From contig NC_089442.1 in the NCBI RefSeq assembly GCF_026210795.1, forward strand, positions 1,736,001 through 1,800,000: 64,000 nt of DNA, in the 5' to 3' direction. The position numbers and the translations under genes were made by a program. This document shows, piece by piece, positions 41,491-54,330 of this stretch; positions within the stretch are counted from its first letter, which is position 1; each line of letters begins with the position of its first letter. The notes below the pieces were generated by a model. It was given only the letters and a program-made list of their open reading frames with translations. It ran no database searches and was not told where the DNA came from. Origin of the DNA: Rhizophagus irregularis. Its lineage: Eukaryota > Glomeromycota > Glomeromycetes > Glomerales > Glomeraceae.

Positions 41491-42528
41491 AATTTCTTTG
41501 TTTATCATAAAGATAGGTACATAACCGGTTCCTCCTTCAGAAACAGTAGTCCTTTAATCCTTTAATCAAAGAAACCCACTTTCACAAGAGAGGGTAAGGA
41601 AATGCGCAAAATACTTATAAAAGAACTGTTATAAATTGCCTTTTCCCATTGCTATACTAATGATACAAAGAAAAAATATTAACGCTAAACAATATTCTAG
41701 TAAGATTTTCATTTGTTAAATTACTATAAATTCCCCAACAAATATCAACGCAAAGAAATATCAACGGCATTCAACGCAATCAACGCAAAGAAGAAACAAA
41801 TATCAACGTAAAGAAAAAAAATATCAACGCGTCAAAGACCGTTTATATAAGATGTGGGCTTATGATGCGCGAAGTACGCGTAATTCTTTTTTGACAGTGA
41901 TGCAAATTTGGTCGGACCTTTAAAAAAATTTATACTTAGACATACATGATAGAATAGCTTGTGGCCACCAAATGATTGTGATCAAAGTATCATTCATACG
42001 ATATGTAATTATAGTGGGCTAAGTTTTTCCGATTGATTATATAGCTGATGAAATCACGACGAACGCAATTATGATACCTTTGTTCATAAGATTAATTCTC
42101 ACAAAATTGTTAAAAATTTATGGCCGAGATATTTCCATAATGTATTGTGGTTAAGTCTTAAGAGATGTATTATGTTACCGCAGAGTGGGAGAAAAAGTCA
42201 TACTTAAATATGTCAAGTCAAATCCGGTCATCAGAAAGTTCATTGAGGATGACAGAAATTTTAATAAGGAGGTATATACAAAGTTGCAGACAACATTTTC
42301 ACTAACATTCATAAGCGATAGATGCGAATACATCAAATGGTATCTGATCACGATAATATTACCACATTTTATGGCACAAGGTAGCCTTCTTTAAAATAAA
42401 TTAAATAAATTAATGATGGAAATTATTATAAAAATATTTTATAACGTAAATCATAATATACTATTTATCCATTTTAGTTTTTTCGAAATTTTATTTTTTA
42501 CAAGTTATAGTGTGACGAAGAACTGATA
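41491..42528. other. Stretch with no recognised gene
   Basis: It holds a few short AACGCAAAGAAATATCAACG-type direct repeats (41740-41830) and a 69-codon plus frame at 42185-42394 (VRKFIEDDRNFNKEVYTKLQ-like, hydrophilic) that could be a captured exon but matches no family I know. Confidence 0.3.
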
Positions 42529-42585
42529 CACGCTAGTGTGTATACGCTGTATATTACAACGCACTTTTGACCATGGTGGCTTTCA
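42529..42585. mobile_element. Solo terminal-repeat remnant of an element-A relative
   Basis: The sequence GTATACGCTGTATATTACAA followed by CGCACTTTTGACCATGGTGG reproduces one end of the element at 22431-24834. No partner end was found nearby, so it is a solo remnant or a deleted copy. Confidence 0.65.
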
Positions 42586-43143
42586 ATAGTTCGGTAAATA
42601 TGTGATCTAAAGTTCCTTCTGTGACTTAAAAATATTTTTATATGTCTACTTGTTTCTATGTGTAGTTATTTGTAATCTAAATAAACTTATTTATATATTA
42701 TTAAAATTCTCAAATTATATAATCTTATAGTAAACGCGTTGGTAAATTCATTGACAACGTACGACATCGCTCAAATAATAATGTCCACTTGTAGGGTTTA
42801 GGCCACAAAATTGGTGACTTTTAAGAAGCAAGTATTAGTACTCATTTATTTATTCATATTGGGCAGTTACTTTAAATATAAATGTAAAAAAACAAACAAT
42901 TTACTCGTAATCTCTAGTAGTATATTAAATAAAAAATTACAAATTCAAGACTTAAATGAATATCATATCTGAATTCTAATTTCTTTACATTATTTTCTTT
43001 AATAGTGAGACAATTATTAAATATTTCTATATACTCTGTTTAAGGATAACGAAATACTTACTTCTATATTTCTATAGATAATTAATTAGTTTTAATACGT
43101 TTTCCTATAAATAATATTTTATATTTGATTTAAATGTAAAAAA

Positions 43144-45710
43144 TTAAATATTAATGTAATTGATTAAAACGAAAGTAAAATAAAATAACATCGATCCAAA
43201 TGAATATTTACCACTATTATCATGAGGTTCTACATTTAAAAATTCTACATTTCTTCTTTTTTTTAAAGAGGTTGAAAAATTTTGAATTGCAGAACTTAAA
43301 TTTTGTGATCTGAAACTAAGTAAAAAATTATACGGTAAATTTCGTATCATTTAAAAATATTTTTTTTTGTCATTTGAAATACCTTTCAATGTCTATATCA
43401 AGTTCTAATTCTTCTGAGATGTAATTAAAATTTAAATTTTGTAGTGATAAACTAAACGGAAATTAATAAATTCGAATAATTAATTACATTTAAAATATTT
43501 TTTTTTTCATTTTAAATACTACCTTTCAGTGTCTTTATTATTCTCTAATTCTGAGATATAATTGGAATCTAAGGAGTATAACATATTTCTTATAAATTAC
43601 AGTTTATAGATGACATTTTTAAATTTTTTTTTGAAATACCTCGCTTACCAAATGAAATCGTTGAAAATGAATATATGGATGAATATTTAGAAATTAATGC
43701 ACTTAATGGTCTACTTGTATAAATGGCTCCTTCGTGACATTTTTTAGCAAATTCCAACCCAATCTTCTTTGATTCTATCATTTTCATTCTTTTTGCTTCA
43801 GCCTGGCTAAATTCTTCTTCATTTACCTTTTTATATAACCATCTACCAAAAGTCAAACGAATATCTTTTATAGAAGGTCTTTTTTTGGGATCAGGATCCC
43901 AACAACTTTTCATTAAATTAGCATAACATTCTGGTGTATCTTCTGTAATATTAGGTCGTTCTCCATCAAGAATTTTATAAATAAGACTATGATCATGTTC
44001 AATATTATCAAAAGGTTTACGGCCCGTTGTAAGTTCCCACATAATCATACCAAAACTATAAATATCAGCTTCTTTAGAAAATTCGGATCCTTTAAATATT
44101 TCTGGTGCAATGTAAGGAATTACTCCATATACTTCATTATTTGATGATTTACTATTTACAGCTTGTGATAATCCTAGATCTCCAATTCTCCAACCTTCAC
44201 TTCTACGAATCTTTGGATCAAATAAAATGTTTCCACTATGGAAGTCTCGATGCATAAAATTTTTTTTATGAATAGTTTCAAGTCTAAAAATATAAAAAAA
44301 AATTAATAACTTAAATTTAAAGAAAATTAATAAACATATAAAGTATAAATACCCCATTGAAATTTGATGTAAAATACGTAATTTTTCTTTATTCCATGTA
44401 ATACTTGCAAAATCTTTCTGCAAATGCTTATGTAAATCTCCTCCTGATGCATATTTCATAACTAATATATAATCCTCTGATTCAGGATCTTTTGTAAAGC
44501 CAAGAGTTTTAATGATACGACCCTTATCGTCTTTAAAACAATGACAATATGATTCTAACTATTTGAATTTAAAGATTAAATTAAATTTAATTAAATTAAA
44601 AATTTAGTTTATTTAAAATAAATTATATAAGATATATTTAAAATATTTTACCTCATTTAAGAAATATTTTCCAATATTTTTAGAATTTCCAAATCTTTTT
44701 AAAATGACAGTTTCGTTTCTACCATTTGACCAAGTTGCTTTATATATAATACCATATCCCCCCTTTGTCATTTCGTTTACATCTTTAAATTGAGAATATG
44801 GTATCCACTTTATTTTAAATATAGAATATAATTTGCGCCATGGTAGAAAATATTTATTGATGTTTTTTACTGTATTTTCAAATTTAGTTAATTTTAAATA
44901 ATCTAAATTATCGCATATCATAATATTATTAGTAAAAAGAAAATCATCAAAGTCTCTATTTATGGGCGATATTCTTTTACATTTTTTACATTGAGATTGA
45001 TCCGTAGGTCCAAAAAGAATGTTTGTTATTAAACAATATCTGCATCCAACATAAAATATAAAACAGTCTACACAATACTTTTGACAGTCTGATGTAAACG
45101 TTAATTCTGAATTACAAAGATTACACCTAGAATCAGCATGCCACCATGGTAAGTAAAGAATTGAAATTTGCTTTTTAACCAAGGTTGATTCTATCAATTC
45201 AGAAGAAATTATATAACAATCTGAGCATAATTTAAATTCTTTCATAATCCATTTATCTGTTCCTTGATATAATGACTTTCCACATAATTTACAGTTTCTT
45301 TCACTTTCAATCACCTTATTGTATAAAGTGGAAATATTTTTATCAGTTATATCATAATACATAAACTTTACTTGTTTAAAACATAAAATGCTCACACAAT
45401 TTCCACAGCATTCTTGAATACTTTGTGGTACTTTTGTCCTGCTTATTTCATGTTCACTACATTCTATGTCGTTTGTGTAAATATATACGTCCAAGTATAT
45501 ATTATTATCAGTTATATCATTAATATAACGTGATAAACATTTTTTGCAATATTTTTGCCAACAAAAAAGCGTATCAATATATATTTCTCCACAATAAATA
45601 CAATTTTTATCATTCCCATTAAAAGAAATAAATTTAATTGGTATAGGACTAGATTTTAATCTTGGTGTTGGATCAAAAAAATTTTCATCATTTGAATTTA
45701 CAATTTTCAT
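43144..45710 (-). CDS. Cys-rich TKL-type protein kinase (unit 5), about 731 aa
   Basis: Six exons with consistent phases: 45710-44652, 44558-44353, 44283-43640, 43568-43523, 43451-43383, 43315-43144. The N-terminus (KIVNSNDENFFDPTPRL) leads into the Cys-pair module (CIYCGEIY, CKKCL, CKLCGKS, CNLCN, CRYCL, CKKCKR). The kinase domain shows GGYGIIYKA, VILKRF, MHRDFHSGN followed by ILFDPKIRRSEGW, GDLGLSQAV, YIAPEIFKG, DIYSFGMIMWEL and KKRPSIKDI; all catalytic residues are present. It has the shortest tail: one 69-nt cassette lacking the middle of the 105-nt form, then the last exon. Exon-1 sequence between CRYCL and the kinase domain resembles unit 1 and unit 4 more than units 2 and 3. Confidence 0.87.
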
Positions 45711-46846
45711 TTTATTAAGTTAATTAATATTTGTTATAAACAAGTATCAATAAGATAATGAATTTGGAAAATTTTGAATGTACGTATTTTATTTATATCT
45801 GAATTATCAGGAGTTTGAGCCTTTTGTTGGTGAAACGGAAAGTATTTCTAGATTTTCTTAAGAATTTACCATAGTACTACTACGGAAAAGTCCGTTTAAA
45901 AAATTTAGCATTTTATCGGAGTAAATGCATAGCGAAATGCAATTAATACATTTAACTTTATTATTTTTACCTATTTAGTTTAATTCGTATGATCAACTAG
46001 TGGAAATATCTAAATATTTGGTGAATAAAATAAACCTTTCAGCATAGAAGATAATGATAGAAAGTACAAATTAACGAAAAAGAAAACGGAAAAAAGTGAA
46101 GCAATAATTTGTACAAAAGCGGAAAATAAAAAAAAAAATTATTTCCTTCTTTTGCATGAAATCGCTAATACGATTTGAACTTTATATAAAATAGGGGTCA
46201 AAAATTAATTATGTACGACAAATTGAGATGTATAATTATTTTTGTACTAGTATAATTCATTACAATGAACACCGAATATAGTAAATTATTCTTTATTAAA
46301 AAAAAGTAGATCGAGAATAAATAACTACTGTGATTTTCTTCTATTTGTTCCTACGCGCAGTTAATTGTAAAACTATTTTAAACAATTACTATATTACTAG
46401 TTCACATATTATTAATATTCCAAAATTATGTAAATTATGCAAGAACGATTATCTTCCTAGAACAAAATAATTTATTTCTATTAAAATCATAAGACTACGG
46501 TTTGCTTCCTAGATACTATGCAAAAAATATTTGTAATGTTTTATAACGTTATTAGTTAAAGGCCTTATAGGTATTGCATTGTAAAACATGTTTAGCGTGT
46601 AGTAGTTTAACACTTGAAAATCATTTTGCATAAATGTGTATCAGTCAGTGTATAATGATCATGATTCTAAAATTATCTTTATTTTGGTTCAAATCTATTA
46701 TAAATGATGAATTCATATTTTTGACTCATATTCTCATTTTTTTTTAAAAAAAAAATTACAATAATAATAGTGTTCTTTTAATCTAGATATAAGATCATTA
46801 TTATCTGAACGTGAAAATAAAATTACGTAAATAAAAGTCAAGAATA
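45711..46846. other. 5' flank of kinase 5 and intergenic DNA
   Basis: No gene. Collinear with the flanks of the other units and without their MITEs. It contains the shared block TTCATTACAATGAACACCGA. Confidence 0.5.
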
Positions 46847-48719
46847 TTATTTGATTTCTTTAATTTTTTCAAACGCAATTTTAAAATCTTCTTTAATATC
46901 ATCGATATGTATGTTCATAGTCAACGCCAACAGAGTCTTTATTTACTCTTGCGGATAATTGTTCTTCGTCCGTTAATTGTTGATGTGTCATTGAAGCAGA
47001 AATGTATCACGAAAGTTTTTGCGTCTCCCACATATGCCAAATGAATAAAGAAGTTAATAATAATAAGTAATTTTTAATGTAAATAAAAAAAAATAAATTA
47101 AATTGGATTAACCTTACCTTGCAAGTTGTAAAGTATCAATGAATGCGGCTCCAACATTAGCATCACCTTTAACGCCAAAAGCCAAAATACAATCAAATCC
47201 ATTCCACATATATTTTTTGGCATTTTCATGACGAGGACATGATTCAAGTCCTGATATGAAACCCATAGGATATTATCTCTAGATTCTAACCATCTTGCTA
47301 ATTCTAAAGCATTTTCATTTTCGGCTTGTCTATAAACTCTTAACAAAACAATAAAGTTTAAGAACTTGTATTAATAAAAATAGTCCAAGAGGATTTTGAC
47401 ATGGTCCAATGTTACGCATAATTTTTGAACGTGTTTCATAGTAAAGGCATTATACTTAAATGTATCCCAATAAATTAACCCATGTTAAGGATTTGAATTA
47501 GTGAAAATTAGGAATCTTCTATTATTCCACGGAAATTTACCTTAATCAACTAATTACACACCTCCTATTGTTGTTCAATGACCTCCAATCCATTTTGTTG
47601 TGAATGAACATAAAGATTAACAAATGGATATTGCAAAATGATGGTTAATCAAGAGTTGATCATAAACCTGATCATAAACCTACTGCGAACAACAATATCT
47701 GCACCATATTTCAATTGGTTTAATAAAAATATCCACCTATATGTATAATCAATTAATTAGATATCAATAATGTAAATAAAAGTAAAAAAATCTCATCTTA
47801 AACTTGCAAGTACCAAAGGTATTATCAACGATAACATGTATTTTCAGTGATAACTGGTATTCCCGCATCATGTACAATCTTCCAAATTGCTTCAAAATCT
47901 GGAATATTAAATTTCGGATTTCTCAATAGATTCAAGATATATAGCTTTCGGTATTAATTTAGCGAATTCTTCTGGATCATCGCCTTGAACGAATTTGACA
48001 TTGATCCCCAATTTTGGAAGTGTAACCTATTCGTTTAAAAAAAATAATTCATAACTTTAAAAAAAATTTAATTTACGAAATTAAGTTCCACCATATAAGC
48101 AACTTGTTGAAATGATATTATCACCCACCGAGCGAATCGTTAATATGGCAACAAATTATACAGTCCGTCCAGACGATGTAGAAATAATGTTAGTTTCACC
48201 TTCAAGTGCAGCCATCCTCTGTTCAAATACGGTTAACAATTTTTATTATGAATAAAATAGGGGTTAGCATATTATTTGTAAGAATAAAGCAAAATAAGTT
48301 TAAACATTTATTTACATGTTGTTAGATTATCTATCCTTTTTTTTTAAAAAAAAAAAAATTGATAAATTATTTTAATAAAAAAAATCATAAATCAAAATCA
48401 GATGTATAAAATTTTTAGTACCTTGTATAAACGTGAGCTATTTCTTTACTACAAGCGGCATATTCAGCACTTCTAAAATGTAAACGAAGCCCTATAAATA
48501 GTTTATTCTATGTTTTTTTTATTCTATGTTATTTCTATTTCTATAAATGTATTATATTTGCGGAATTCTTATAGAAATTATGGATAAAATATTTTACAGG
48601 GAAGTAGTTACATTAATTGGACAGCTCTTTGCACGTGTAGTAATAATATCGACTGCGTGCAATTGAAGAGTTTCAATACGGAAATTCCTCTTTCTGTTTT
48701 ATTTCATCTTTTCCGTCAT
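46847..48719 (-). pseudogene. MET17: O-acetylhomoserine sulfhydrylase relic, copy 5
   Basis: Minus-strand relic. Readable parts include the segment near 47346-47270 (LRVYRQAENENALELARWLE), the core near 48030-47945 (PEEFAKLI-type remains), and the AALEGG exon near 48215-48085, where SSGQAAQF is altered to SSGRTVQF and a start-side codon is lost. The first exon is interrupted by a 112-bp MITE at 48490-48601. Frame changes throughout. Shares its MITE and other defects with copy 6. Confidence 0.8.
48490..48601. mobile_element. 112-bp MITE with 3-bp target duplication
   Basis: Left end CCCTATAAATAGTTTATTC; right-end complement CCCTGTAAAATATTTTATCC. AAG is repeated at both sides (48487-48489, 48602-48604). 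The uninterrupted sequence, ACGAAGTAGTTGCA, is present in copy 3 (about 22130-22145). The right part of the same insertion is found in MET17 relic 6. Confidence 0.85.
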
Positions 48720-50637
48720 ATTTTAAATTATTTGATAAAATTCAATAAATTGAAAGGAAAAAAACATGAATCAAACGAGAATAAATTTTTTTTAAGGTAA
48801 ATCATAAATGCATCTTACTAATTTAGTCATTGATCGTCATGCATGTAGCCATGTATAAATAAATTACTGCGGTCCGGAATGACATTTGAACAAGTTTGAT
48901 AGGATTAGGATTATTAATAGGAATCAGGTGAATTACTAAATATAGTAACATCTTTGAAAGATCAAATTTTGGAAATTTTTAAAAAATTGATAAGAAAAAG
49001 TTGGAAATGATATTTTTAGATTTCTGACGAGGTTTACTAAGATCAAAATTCGTTGGAAGTAAAAATGGAGGAAGTTAAAAAGGGAAGATTAATAATACGG
49101 TTTAAAAAAAAAGACCAAAAAAAATAATATAAGTCTTAAAAGACCGAAACATTTAAATTATTTGATAAAAAAAAAATAATAATAATTTTTCGATTTTGGA
49201 AAAAAAACCAAATCTAAATGGGAAAAGAATGGAAAAAATGGAAAAAAAGAAAGAGGAAAAAAAATGAAAAATTTTTAAAAAAAGAAAAGGTGTTTGAAAG
49301 AGGAATGAAAATTAAAAAGGGGGAACTGAAAAAATTTAGATGAAAAGGAAAAAAAAAATTCCTCATTAACCGGAATTGGATTAGATGTACAAACATGACT
49401 TGCCGATCAAGCGGGTCTTTAACTATAGATAAGTGAATTATGTCAGTCTATTATTGAGCTTGATACAACCTAAAAAATAATATTATTAATAATAAGAATC
49501 GGGAAAAAAGGCAATTTCCCTCCGGCTATCTCAACCCAGACCTAATGATCTACAAAAAACGAAAGATTTTTTTTTTATAGTTAATTTGGGTTTATTATAA
49601 ATAAATTTTATTTTTTAAATTTACATAGTAATAATAATAATATATTTTTTAAAAAAGAATTACATTATTTATTATATTTTTAAATGGTTTCAAAAAGTTG
49701 TTAATTAAAAAAATAATTTTAAAAATAAATCAAGAAATCATTATCAGTTATAAAAAAAATTTATGTAAAAAAAAAAAAATAATAATAATAATAACGGTTA
49801 TCAAAAAATGGGTTCAGTCTATAAAAAAAAGGTATTACCTAAATGGTTATGGTACGATCTACTCATTTGATTACGGTACGTCGGTACGTTCAGATTTATG
49901 CAGGTACTAACGTTTTTTAACAACAATCATACCGTACCCAAAACACTGTTTGTATATATATTAATGTTATCAATGTTGTATGTACGGCAACTTTAGTTAT
50001 ACAGTATAAACTTAAACAAATCGTAATATACTATATTTTTTTTTTAATCTTACATTTATTATACAATAACGCTCAAAATTAAAATTATTACAATTAATAC
50101 TGCATAGACATAATATTATATTTACATATATTTTATTGTTATAATAATAATAATGGTGAAGAAAAAATTAATAAAGAAGAGAAAGAAAAAAAATTTTCGA
50201 TCAACAAACTCATTATATAGATGATAAATTATTGTGATTCGCAGGTACGAGTGACATCATTTGTTTGTAACTGGTACCATTTTTATATTGATGAAAATAA
50301 TAATTAATTTAAAAAAAACTTTTACTTAATAAATTAAGCTAACGGAGCAATCCCTAAAAGTAAAAGATAAAATTAAAATTTTCAAAAACTTTATACCATA
50401 TTACCATCCATACCTTCATACATATAATAAAAAGAAAAAATGTAAGTTATTCCTTAAAAAGCTACGTCATTTAAAATAGGCGCCATTTATAACTCAAACT
50501 TAATACGGTATTAATTTAATTCTTTAATATGAAACGCGTGATATGTTTGCGCCTGATCTATATAATTCGATTTTTGTATGCTAGTCCAGTTCTGGTTAAT
50601 GTATAAATATTCTTTTTATGATTTTTACACGAAGTAT
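48720..50637. other. Unit-5 spacer
   Basis: No gene seen. 49140-49380 is a purine-rich, low-complexity stretch (GGAAAAAATGGAAAAAAAGA). 50340-50610 matches 29740-30050, the spacer expected before the next kinase of the array. That kinase is absent and replaced by the element that follows. Confidence 0.45.
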
Positions 50638-51654
50638 TTTTTATTTATTTTATTGGCTTTTTTTAATAAAACAATTTGTTTTATAGAGAATTTTTATTTT
50701 TATTATAGACAAAGGCTTTTTTATTAAAGACTTTTTTTTGATAAAAAATTTTGTTGGAGAATTTTTTTATTGATAGGGACATTTCTGTCGATAATTTCGT
50801 TAAAAAATTGAGAATTTTTTTTTTAATAAGAATTTTTTTTTGGACATACCTAATTTGTTGGAACAATTTTTTTAACAGGATTTTTTTTTTTCGGTAGAGA
50901 ATTCATTGAGAATTTTTTTTTTTGTAGAAAATTCTTTGGAGAATTTTTTTTAATAGGAAAGATTTTTTTTGATAAAAATAATTTTGTCAGAATTTTTTTA
51001 AACAAATGAGATTTTTTTTTGATAGAGAATTTCGTTAAGAATTTTTTTTTTAATAGGAGGGAGTTTTCCTTGATAAAAAATTTCTTTTGGGAATTTTTTT
51101 TAATAGGTGAAAGTATTTTTTGACGGAGAATTTATTAGAGAATTTTTTTTTTAATAGGGGGATTGTTTTTGATAGAGGATTTTATTAAAGAATTTTTCTT
51201 TAATAGGAAGATAAATAATTTCGCTGAGAATTTTTTTTTGATAGAAAGTCTTTTGAGAATTTTTTTTAATAGTAAGAATCTTTGAATTTTTTTTTTAATA
51301 GGGAAAATGTGTAGATTTTCGTTAGAAATTTTTCTTAGTCAGGGATATTTTTTTTGATTGAGAATTTCATTAGAGAATTGTTGGTTGAAAAGTTTTTTTT
51401 ATTTTTTTGATGGAGAATTTTGTTAGAAGTCTCAATAGAAAATTTTATTGAAAATAGTTTTTTTTAAATAAGGGTATCGAGAATTTTGGCTTGAAATTTT
51501 TTTTTTTTAATAAAGAATTTCATTAGAGATCTTTTTTTATAAAATTAAAAAAATATTAAATTACATTAATAAGATTAAGATAAAATTAAAAAAAAAACTA
51601 TGATAGAATCTTAAATAGCATAATAAATTAAGCAAATTCTATATATAGTAAAGC

Positions 51655-51770
51655 TCCGCATAAGCCGAGCCGGCTTGCAAGCCAAGTCATACTTAATAAA
51701 TTGGCTTGATGCTTGACAAGCCAGCTTGAAAAAGCTCGAGCTGGCTCACTTACAAAGTAATAAAATATAA
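51655..51770. repeat. Short palindromic block GCCGGCTTGCAAGCC
   Basis: A GC-rich island inside the AT-rich spacer of the palindromic element, with repeated GGCTTG/CAAGCC words in both orientations (AAGCCGAGCCGGCTTGCAAG, GACAAGCCAGCTTGAAAAAG). Able to form hairpins. A related word (CAGCTTGGCTTGCCA) occurs at 54050-54064. Confidence 0.5.
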
Positions 51771-52494
51771 ATTAATCATTAGTAATTTTTTTTTTTTTGG
51801 TTTATTTGTTTCATTTTAATAATTTTAGATTTCTAGAATTTATTTTTATGGTATTTTTTTAAAAAAATTTATCTTACTTTATTTAATAATTTTCTTTAGT
51901 TTGGTATTTTTTGATTCCATTTTTAACTTTAATTTTTAACATTTTTTTTTAATCTAATATTTTTTAATTTTATAAAAATTTTTTTACAAATTTCTTATTA
52001 TATAATCATATAATATTCATATATAACATAAATTAAAAAGTTTTTAAAATAATGTTAACTTTAAAAAAAAGTATATAGCAGAAATTTGTTTGAAGCAGTT
52101 TTCTTTTTATCATTAATAATATTAAATAATTGGCATAAAAACATTTTTTAAAAATTTTTTCATGATGTATCTAATTTTTGATTCTTTTAAAAAATTCTTT
52201 TGCAAACATATTTATTCAAAATAATCTTATTTAGTGAAATTTTTATTTGCAAATATTAAAATTTAAGTCACACATTTATGATTTTAAAGAAAAAAATCAT
52301 CATATTTATTTTTATTGAAGTGTACAAATAAAAGAAACAATAACAATAAATAAAAAAGATAAGTAAATTACAATGATCAAGGAGAAAGATGCTAATAAAA
52401 AAATGAAATAACAATGGAGTAATGGAAAGTAATAGAAGATGAAAGGGAGTAAAAAAGAGTAATGAGAAGTGATAGAAAACAAAAAGGAGAAATA

Positions 52495-52850
52495 GGACAT
52501 GATGAGAGATGAAAAGGAGTGATGGGAGACGAAAAGAAGTGATGGGAGACAAAGAGGAGTAAGAGCGACGAAGAGGAGTGATAGGAAGATTAAGAGGAGT
52601 GATGGGAGACGAAAAGAAGTGATGGGAGATAAAGAGGAGTGATAGGCGACGAAGAGGAGTGATGGGAGATAAAAAGGAGTGATGGGAGATAAAAAGGAGT
52701 GATGGGAGACGAAAAGAAGTGATGGGAAGATTAAGAGGAATGATGGGAGATGAAAAGAAGTGATAGGAAGATTAAGAGGAGTGATGGGAGACGAAAAGAA
52801 ACAATGGAAGACGAAAAGAAAAGGAGTGATGGGAAGATGAAGAGGAGTAA
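52495..52850. repeat. GAAAAGGAGTGATGGGAGA minisatellite, second block
   Basis: About 17 degenerate 18-22-bp purine-rich units, same family as 23105-23345. Some units are fused with an extra GGAAGATTAAGAGGA variant not prominent in the first block. Confidence 0.85.
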
Positions 52851-54124
52851 AAATTTATTAAAATTGTAAAATTTAATAAAAAATTTTCCAACAAATTTTC
52901 AATCAATTTTTTATAAAAAAAAGATCTCTAATGAAATTCTTTATTAAAAAAAAATTTTAAGCCAAAATTCTTGATACACTTATTAAAAAAAAACTATTTT
53001 CAATAAAATTTTCTATTAAGATTTCTAAACAAAATTCTCCATCAAAAAAATAAAAACTTTTTCAACAAACAATTCTCTAATGAAATTCTCAATCAAAAAA
53101 AATATCCTCGATTAAAGAAAAATTCAAAGATTCTTACCACCTTATTAAAAAAAAATTCTCAAAAGAATTTCTATATCAAAAAAAAATCTCCCCTGTTAAA
53201 AAAATTTACACTAACGAAATGATCTATCAAAAAAAAAAAATCTTACCTGTTTAAAAAAAATTTTATGATGAAATTTCTATAAAAAAAAAAATTCTCAGAG
53301 AAATCTATTAAAGAAAAATTCTTTAATGAAATTCTCTATCAAAACAATCCCCCTATTAAAAAAAAAATTCTCTAATAAAATTCTCCATTAAAAAATATTT
53401 TCACCTATTAAAAAAATTCCCAAAAGAATTCTTTATCAAAAAAACTCCCTCCTATTAAAAAAAATTCTCAATTAATTCTCTATCAAAAATAAAAAATCTC
53501 TTCTGTTAAAAAAAATTGTTCCAACAAATTAAATATATGTCAAAAAAAAAAATCTTATTAAAAAAAAATTCTCCAATAAAATTTCTATCAAATAAAAGTT
53601 TTTAACGAAATTATCCATCAAAAAAAAAAATCAGAAATGTCGCTATCAATGAAAAAAATTTTCTAACGAAATTTTTTATAAAAAAAATCTTATTAAAAAA
53701 ATTCCCAAAGAAATTCTTTCAAACAAAGCCTTTGCCTATATTAAAAATAAAAAATTCTCTACAAAATTTGTTTATAAAAAAAAAAGCCAATAAAAAAAAA
53801 ATTTTTTAAAACTACGCTAAACTTAGAAACATGTGACTGACAAAATATCAACCTTGTGCTGACAAAGAAACTAATTTTTGACAAAGATAAAATTATTGAG
53901 TATAGTTGGATTAAATCAAACACAGTTGGACAAAAACATCAAGCATAGACGGACAAAAATATCAAGCACAGATGGATAAAAACATAAAGCATGGACGGAT
54001 AATAATGTCAAGTATGGTCAGATAAAACCATCAAGTATGATAGTTTAGTCCAGCTTGGCTTGCCATATTCAGTCCCATGTTCTGTGGTGGGTACTGGAAC
54101 AAAAAAAAATACTGGCTAGCTAGT

Positions 54125-54330
54125 TATCCTATAAAAGTAATTATACACCTCAACTTGTCGTACACAGACCTTATTTTATATATAAAAGAAAATAATTTTT
54201 TTTATTTTCCAGTTAAGTACAAATTATTACTTTACTTTTTTCTGTTTCCTTTTTCGTTAATTTGTACTTTCATATTGTTTAATTTTTCATAAAACCTTTA
54301 TCATTATCTAACAATTTTTTAGCAAAAGAA
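54125..54330 (+). repeat. Inverted copy of the kinase 5' flank
   Basis: Reverse complement of the upstream flank of the minus-strand kinases: shared words include AACTTGTCGTACACAGACC and TTAATTTGTACTTTC followed by a stretch ending in CATTATCTAACA (compare 19640-19820 or 46050-46250 read backwards). It lies about 2 kb upstream of the plus-strand kinase and in its orientation, so a promoter fragment could have been carried along with an inversion. Confidence 0.6.

Larger units (their letters stand above)
50638..53810. mobile_element. 3.2-kb palindromic AT-rich element sharing the interior of element A
   Basis: Left arm 50638-51545 and right arm 52855-53810 are degenerate reverse complements (for example ATTGGCTTTTTTTAATAAAA against AAAAAAAAAAGCCAATAAAA; AGACAAAGGC against GCCTTTGCCTATATT). 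Between them lie unique AT-rich DNA (51546-52220) and a segment 52230-52860 nearly identical to 22855-23345 of element A, including AATTACAATGATCAAGGAGA. The GGCGGGTACC minisatellites and terminal repeats of element A are missing. No protein-coding capacity. It may be a head-to-head rearranged copy. Confidence 0.7.

Noticed and set aside
41228-41508. Gly/Pro/Ser-rich minus-strand frames
   Set aside because: Frames of the 30-bp minisatellite; no splice or start context, and both frames are open because of the repeat.
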